11,141 bases of DNA from Phycisphaerae bacterium (GTDB taxonomy: Bacteria; Planctomycetota; Phycisphaerae; JAAYCJ01): positions 1 through 11,141 of the forward strand of contig JAAZAW010000165.1 of assembly GCA_012514125.1 (NCBI GenBank). Reading direction: 5' to 3'. This document shows, piece after piece, positions 8,001 to 11,141 of this stretch (positions within the stretch are counted from its first letter, which is position 1; the number at the start of each line of letters is the position of its first letter). The notes under the pieces are model-generated. The model saw only the letters and a program-made list of their open reading frames with translations. It ran no database searches and had not been told where the DNA came from. The position numbers and the translations under genes are program-made.

Positions 8001-8044
8001 ATGCCTGTCGTTTGATGATGGATCGTCAGAAAGCACCCCGGTGA
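5027..8044 (+). CDS. Large N6-adenine DNA methyltransferase, type IIG/Eco57I-like, apparently solitary
   Basis: This 1005-residue protein transfers a methyl group from S-adenosylmethionine to adenine in DNA. The central domain has motif I VLDLACGSGAF (359-369, SAM binding) and motif IV NPPW (474-477), the N6-adenine catalytic motif. The C-terminal third, including an AIFNSS...YYL stretch near 765-780, resembles the target-recognition part of TaqI/Eco57I-like enzymes. The N-terminal ~190 residues have a conserved-looking block (D61, E65, PCIYFK at 70-75, then HRTAWN) in the place of the nuclease domain of type IIG enzymes, but without an evident ExK. The chosen ATG has AGGAGA at 5012-5017, 9 nt upstream. 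The frame stays open to a TTG at 4943, but that start has no comparable ribosome site. No restriction, specificity or BREX/DISARM gene lies beside it. It could be an orphan methylase, a single-chain restriction-modification enzyme or a defence-system remnant. Confidence 0.88.
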   Translation: MRPKDFKNSIFKKVMDVTGFYHKGKAGHGVFDASMLLNSKKFSEQHLKYRSVLSEDHLGADAVFELAGSPCIYFKSIQGPTPSSEELARLHRTAWNHGLSPMMWVITATQVMIYSCYSRPERKDKLGADKHLMATFETTDEGLKALNEFAGRVQIEAGRFWQHEAVKKIDRGKRVDRCLLQELKENHAKLTQAGLEPHVARSLLGRSILAVWLSDRGILDEAFFQSNYGVNNFIELLGNKEASYKFFTWLDDKFHRNVFPLKFSYMGKTYEEKKMVQAEYLEIVQKMFDGRRTKKNLKQPWIYDFGIIPTQYISVTYEMFTGPDDPKLSPVQNTPYTPVNLVELVVSKAFEVNKSDGNVLDLACGSGAFLVEAFRRLVARKISRGEKWTRKIVRQALHEQLYGLDMNFDALQIAAFCLYLTAMDLDPDPKSPDTLNFEPLIGRNLIEADAFDVFAPFNVQEPFRSKNFVAIVGNPPWTRGKDKGLAWEYCRQLQYPLARSDTPDQAILWRISRFAGKKTAIGLILHASPFFSHAQPALKAKRTLWTRFTTKRVINLCDLRHDGLFPHSIAPALVYIALGECPEDSDTCLVSRCDRTDNFRCHGIIELHDTYKKEVSVIELAEDPDLLKIASWAGYGDMDLIRKLRNNFITLDDFCERLRCRKRLNRGQGFQLTNGNKNVSELVGLPWLKSGELGEFILEAKRLPKLPPVSFYSPRNPGIYCGPLVIAVRGLSHDRFKAAFCDQNVAYTEEYYGFSFATASDDRPAHYLNAIFNSSMATYYLFLTGSVWGIERDKIEPNDLMNFRIPWFDQVKKSYIDKVLNIEAAILEELKSEKKVSDKLRQKLDRAVFDLYGLNEMERAMVLDTVNHTLDLKTRRENSHAVTEPESDDLVSYVQHFASAMGASDSVSGTVFDVPDSPLQVVRINLEKSSDIAIETRQNLYTLLNEIAGDLPSSQVSRLFPLKFKKVDAGSDIYIFKPSQRRHWTLAAAQNDACRLMMDRQKAPR

Positions 8045-8086
8045 TTGGGGCCGTTCGAGGTTGTAGACAATTGTGTTTCGGCGGAA

Positions 8087-9232
8087 TCAAGACTGTTTTC
8101 CGGCTGTTTTGGGCGGAGCGATGGTCTCTCGCTCGACTTTTTCCATAGGAATAATGACGACTTTTCCTCTAAGAGTGTCCTGCCAATTTTTGATGCAGTC
8201 TCGGACGACGGCGGCGGTCGCCGCAAAGTCCGGGCGAATGACGGAAAGCCCTTTTCCCAGAGTTTTTATCCCTTCATCGATCGGATCATCCAGGCTGACG
8301 ATGGACACATCCTGCGGAATACTCAGGCCGTGTTTGAGGCATTCTTCGTGAACTTTGTTTACGGCAGCCCCATACGAGCAGACCCAGGCGGAAACATGGA
8401 CAACGTCGGGAGTTATCTCCCGTTCCATGTCGGTTACCTGGAGTAACGCGTTGGGTTGAATAGGGATATTCAATTCACGGTGAGCGTCGAGATAACCGGC
8501 CAGTCGCTGTCGAAAGTCGAAATGCTCCTGCATTCCGTTGATGATACCGACCGTTTTGTGACCTATGGCATAAAAATGTTTCACCGCGTTGCATACGGCC
8601 TGTCGTGAATCAGCGCAAATATTCACCATGTTGGGAAAGATGTTCCGCGGGACAGCGGCGATGATTCTCGTTCCTTGGTCGGAAAGCTGTTTTAATTGAA
8701 GAATCATTTCGGGCAGGGGGTTGATTGTCAGGATAATCACATCCCGATGCAGAAGCGGATCCAGCCGATCATTGGCATGACGGATTTCCACGCTCAAAGG
8801 AGGATCAAACTCCGGAGAAACCAACTGCCGAAGAATTTTACTTGAGAAAAAACCTTCGGTCGAATCATCCCAGCAGGGCAAAGTAACGATCATTCGCTGG
8901 CGTTGATTTTCTGTGTGGGCGGCTTGTGAGTCATTTGAAATGTTGGATACATCCAGAGTTGATATTTTGTTTCCGACGATCGTGCCGACGCGTCTTCGGC
9001 GGCTGATGTATCCTTCATTTTCCAGTTGCGACATCGCCTTTCGGACGGTATTTCGACAGACATTCAATTGTTGAGCCAATTCCGTTTCTGTTCCGAATCG
9101 TTCTCCCGGACGAGCACCGGAGGCAATAATGTCGCGAAGAATTTCTTCCCGTACGCGAACGTGAAGATTTTTGCTCGATGTGTTGGTCGAGAGGTTCGGT
9201 ATTGATTCAGATTGTTGAACTTTCGTATTCAT
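8087..9232 (-). CDS. GntR/LacI-hybrid transcriptional regulator (AraR-type architecture)
   Basis: This 381-residue DNA-binding regulator probably senses a sugar. Residues about 23-87 form a GntR winged helix-turn-helix, with RPGERFGTETELA, the recognition region NVCRNTVRKAM (57-67), and wing EGYISRRRRVGT. Residues about 111-365 match the LacI/GalR periplasmic-binding-protein-like sensor: D208 followed by GHKTVGII (about 224-231), the FDFRQRLAGY block (about 238-247) and PQDVSIVSLDD (306-316). Bacillus subtilis AraR is the known precedent for this domain pairing. There is no membrane segment. The first ~22 residues are Ser/Asn/Thr-rich and probably disordered. The gene is convergent with the methyltransferase (42-bp gap) and divergent from the secreted repeat protein, its likely target. 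No good Shine-Dalgarno precedes the ATG. Palindromes just upstream of its own promoter suggest autoregulation. Confidence 0.9.
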   Translation of the reverse strand: MNTKVQQSESIPNLSTNTSSKNLHVRVREEILRDIIASGARPGERFGTETELAQQLNVCRNTVRKAMSQLENEGYISRRRRVGTIVGNKISTLDVSNISNDSQAAHTENQRQRMIVTLPCWDDSTEGFFSSKILRQLVSPEFDPPLSVEIRHANDRLDPLLHRDVIILTINPLPEMILQLKQLSDQGTRIIAAVPRNIFPNMVNICADSRQAVCNAVKHFYAIGHKTVGIINGMQEHFDFRQRLAGYLDAHRELNIPIQPNALLQVTDMEREITPDVVHVSAWVCSYGAAVNKVHEECLKHGLSIPQDVSIVSLDDPIDEGIKTLGKGLSVIRPDFAATAAVVRDCIKNWQDTLRGKVVIIPMEKVERETIAPPKTAGKQS

Positions 9233-9259
9233 AACAAGTTTTATGGCTCTCTTACATTA

Positions 9260-9287
9260 ATTATACAATTCTCGTGATCAATATCAA
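9260..9287 (-). promoter_or_regulatory. Promoter of the GntR/LacI-type regulator gene
   Basis: On the minus strand TTGATA (9282-9287, 5/6) and a perfect TATAAT (9260-9265) are 16 bp apart. The start of transcription would be near 9253, about 20 nt before the ATG. The palindrome cluster begins only 4 bp upstream of the -35 box. Confidence 0.65.
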
Positions 9288-9290
9288 CAT

Positions 9291-9327
9291 AATAATGAAC
9301 AATTCGAGTTCCGAAATGTTCATTTCG
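9291..9327. promoter_or_regulatory. Paired TGAACA/TGTTCA-core operator candidates (O1, O2)
   Basis: O2 is a perfect palindrome, CGAAATG-TT-CATTTCG (9312-9327). O1 (9291-9306) has the same core on the other strand (TGAACA, 9296-9301) and, read in reverse complement, matches O2 at 12 of 16 positions. Their centres are 21 bp apart, two helical turns. Together they also form a larger inverted repeat (9294-9306 against 9312-9324, 12 of 13 matched, 5-nt centre). Most likely they bind the adjacent regulator. Confidence 0.6.
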
Positions 9328-9393
9328 ATCGTAACATCTTGTGTTTGCAGAAATAATCGATGTTTGGCCTTTTTTTCTTTAACGGACGATTCA

Positions 9394-9407
9394 AATATGT
9401 TCATATT
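9394..9407. promoter_or_regulatory. TGTTCA-core operator candidate (O3), plus degenerate copy downstream
   Basis: AATATG-TT-CATATT (9394-9407) is a perfect palindrome with the same ATG-TT-CAT core as O2. A 13-bp segment covering its right half (9400-9412) recurs at 9430-9442 with one mismatch, exactly 30 bp away and abutting the -35 box of the secreted-protein promoter. The second copy keeps only one half-site intact. Confidence 0.5.
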
Positions 9408-9441
9408 ATTCTATTTTAGAGAGTAATTATTCATATTGTTC

Positions 9442-9470
9442 TTGACTGTAGTGCAATATCTTGGTAAACT
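9442..9470 (+). promoter_or_regulatory. Promoter of the secreted repeat protein gene
   Basis: TTGACT (9442-9447, 5/6) and TAAACT (9465-9470, 4/6) are spaced by 17 bp. The start would be near 9477, giving a leader of about 130 nt. The weak -10 and the half-site abutting the -35 suggest a regulated promoter. Confidence 0.55.
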
Positions 9471-9493
9471 CAATGTGTTACCAATGGCAATCC

Positions 9494-9563
9494 AAAGGTC
9501 ATTGGCGAATCGAATGTTTGACACCTTAACTTGTCTTGAAACATGAATGAAAGGATGACCTTT
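9494..9563 (+). ncRNA. Structured 5' leader of the secreted repeat protein mRNA (unknown class)
   Basis: A perfect 9-bp outer helix pairs AAAGGTCAT (9494-9502) with ATGACCTTT (9555-9563). Inside it, GTTTGACA (9516-9523) pairs with TGTC (9532-9535) and AAAC (9539-9542), with a 3-nt bulge and an 8-nt loop. The whole fold lies between the predicted transcription start (~9477) and the ribosome site (9594-9599). It has no terminator-like U-run, and I recognise no known riboswitch. Folding is predicted by eye only. Confidence 0.35.
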
Positions 9564-9606
9564 CTTTCGAAGCAACCATGCATTTTTATACAGAAGGAGA
9601 ATCGCG

Positions 9607-11141
9607 ATGAGGCAGAAAGTGGTTTTGTGTGGGTTTCTGTTAGGGTTGACGATGGCTTTGCCGGTAACAGCGCAAGTGGTTTTTGAAAGTGATTTTACGG
9701 GGCCGCAAGGGGAGCCGATTGCATCTCTTTCTCAGTGGTCTACCGTTCTTGCTCCTTCGGTAACGACACAGACAATCGATAACAATATGGGCAAACTTCA
9801 TAATACCGGTAACGGTTGGTATTATATGATGATCCGTGCCGATAAGGCGGAAGAAGTCGCCTGTAATTTCCAGCCGATTTCCACCACCGGCAACCGGTTC
9901 GAACATACGGTCTATCGGGCTGAGTCAACAGATAATGATTATGCGTTGATGCACCGGGTCTGGCTGGCGCCGCGGTCGGATGTCGATGAAAAGGCTTTTG
10001 CTTGTGCCGGAGAAAGAGCGATTTTGAATGTCCAATGGAGTAAAACCAGCAACAATACAACGATTGAATTACGAATTGCTCATACTCCGAATGGAGTGAT
10101 TGCTTATAGCTTTCCCACTGTCTCGGTAGATCTGGATGGGGGAGATCAACTTCGATTGGCGCTGGAACTTCGTGACGGTGATGGAAGCGATATTCGGATC
10201 GCATACAAGATCTATAAGGTCGCTACCGATACGTGGGGAGAGTGGATTACCTCGCCATGGTTTGATCCGACCGATTCTGCTTATGGAGCCAATGCGTTCG
10301 CCGCCGACTGGAAAGACCGGTGGAACAACAGTACCTATTATTACATTGAAACGAATAGTCGAAGCGGGAATTTGGAGAGTACCGCCTGGATCGACGATGT
10401 CCAGGTGACGGGTGAGCCTCTCCAGGCAGAACCTCCGGTAGTTTTCGAAAGCGATTTTTCCGGTACGCAGGGTGATCCGGTTGCTTCATTGAATCAATGG
10501 TCGAATGCTGCGGCACAATCCGGGACGACGAGGACGATCGATAACAACATGGCGAGATTTTATGGTAACGGAACCGGATGGTATTATCAGAGCATTCGTG
10601 CCGACAAAGCGGAAGGTGTGGCTTTTAATTTTCAGCCGATCTCAGCCGTTGGTAATCGTTTCGAGCATACGATTATGAATGTCGATACGACGGATACCGA
10701 CCGGGGATTGATGCACCGTGTTTGGTTATCGCCGTTTTCGAACATCACAGTACCGGGTTATGAAGCACCGGGTGAACGCGTGATGCTGGATGTTCGATGG
10801 AATAAAACGACCAATGCCATATCCTTTTGGTTGAAGGTAATCAATACCGCGACATCGGGTGTCATCGCCTGTGAATTGACAGATTCGGTGGACCTGGACG
10901 GCGGGGATCATCTTCGATTGGCGCTTGAACTGCGAGACGGTGGTGGAAAAGATGTTCGAATTGCGTATAAGGTCTATAACGGTTTAACTGGTATTTGGAG
11001 CGACTGGACAACCTCGGCATGGTTTGATCCGACGGATTCGACTTATGGTGTGGATGCGTTCGGCTCTGACTGGAAAAATCGTTGGACCAACAATACCTAT
11101 TACTATATCGAGCATAATTGCCGTATCAGTGGCAGCACTCC
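9607..11141 (+). CDS. Secreted LamG-like tandem-repeat protein, 3' end outside the window
   Basis: The frame is open from the ATG to the last base, giving at least 511 residues. AAGGAG at 9594-9599, 7 nt before the ATG, supports the start. Residues 1-22 are a Sec signal peptide: basic start RQK, a hydrophobic core, and VTA just before the likely cleavage at 22/23. Two homologous repeats follow, from V24 and V278 (period 254 residues; nucleotides about 9676 and 10438). Shared blocks include VVFESDF, TIDNNM, GWYY, IRADKAE, FQPIS, GNRFEHT, LMHRVWL, DLDGGD-LRLALELRDG, WFDPTDS and TYYYIE. Repeat 1 ends with WIDDVQVTG, a phrase typical of LamG/concanavalin-like beta-sandwich modules in secreted proteins of this kind. 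A carbohydrate-binding or surface role is inference. The missing C-terminus could hold more repeats, an enzyme domain or an anchor such as PEP-CTERM. The divergent regulator probably controls it. Confidence 0.8.
   Translation, partial: MRQKVVLCGFLLGLTMALPVTAQVVFESDFTGPQGEPIASLSQWSTVLAPSVTTQTIDNNMGKLHNTGNGWYYMMIRADKAEEVACNFQPISTTGNRFEHTVYRAESTDNDYALMHRVWLAPRSDVDEKAFACAGERAILNVQWSKTSNNTTIELRIAHTPNGVIAYSFPTVSVDLDGGDQLRLALELRDGDGSDIRIAYKIYKVATDTWGEWITSPWFDPTDSAYGANAFAADWKDRWNNSTYYYIETNSRSGNLESTAWIDDVQVTGEPLQAEPPVVFESDFSGTQGDPVASLNQWSNAAAQSGTTRTIDNNMARFYGNGTGWYYQSIRADKAEGVAFNFQPISAVGNRFEHTIMNVDTTDTDRGLMHRVWLSPFSNITVPGYEAPGERVMLDVRWNKTTNAISFWLKVINTATSGVIACELTDSVDLDGGDHLRLALELRDGGGKDVRIAYKVYNGLTGIWSDWTTSAWFDPTDSTYGVDAFGSDWKNRWTNNTYYYIEHNCRISGST

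Noticed and set aside
8045..8446. 133-residue open frame on the + strand after the methyltransferase
   Set aside because: It is antisense to the 3' part of the regulator gene, which is well supported by domain motifs.

Overview
The window looks like ordinary bacterial chromosome of moderate G+C. A GntR/LacI-hybrid sugar-type regulator sits beside a secreted LamG-like repeat protein, with a CslA-like glycosyltransferase and short palindromic intergenic repeats nearby. This mix would fit the Planctomycetes-Verrucomicrobia-Chlamydiae group (for example Phycisphaerae or Lentisphaerae). That placement is inference: no rRNA or marker gene is present to fix it.

Layout. (1) 1-518 has no gene. It carries a five-unit 7-bp tandem repeat that folds into a hairpin, a REP-like palindrome, a stem-loop and a good sigma70-type promoter. 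(2) 519-2222 (+) is a membrane family-2 glycosyltransferase of the beta-mannan/cellulose-synthase-like type. (3) A bidirectional terminator (2257-2295) separates it from a convergent sugar-phosphate isomerase/epimerase-like TIM-barrel protein (3169-2303, -). (4) Divergent from that is an NAD(P)-dependent malic enzyme with an N-terminal ACT domain (3395-4783, +), ending at a clear terminator. (5) 5027-8044 (+) is a large, apparently solitary N6-adenine DNA methyltransferase of the type IIG/Eco57I-like kind. (6) Convergent to it is an AraR-type regulator with a GntR DNA-binding domain and a LacI-like sensor (9232-8087, -). (7) Divergent from the regulator, across a 374-bp control region, is a secreted protein built of two ~254-residue repeats (9607 to beyond the window end, +).

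No two genes appear to share an operon: each has its own promoter or terminator signals and orientation alternates. The one clear functional pair is the regulator and the secreted repeat protein. Between them lie two divergent promoters and three TGTTCA/TGAACA-core palindromes, and the secreted-protein mRNA starts with a foldable ~130-nt leader. This suggests a self-regulated, effector-controlled switch for an extracellular, probably carbohydrate-related, protein. It is the most interesting part of the window, followed by the solitary methyltransferase with its unusual N-terminal domain. I see no CRISPR array, transposase, tRNA or rRNA.
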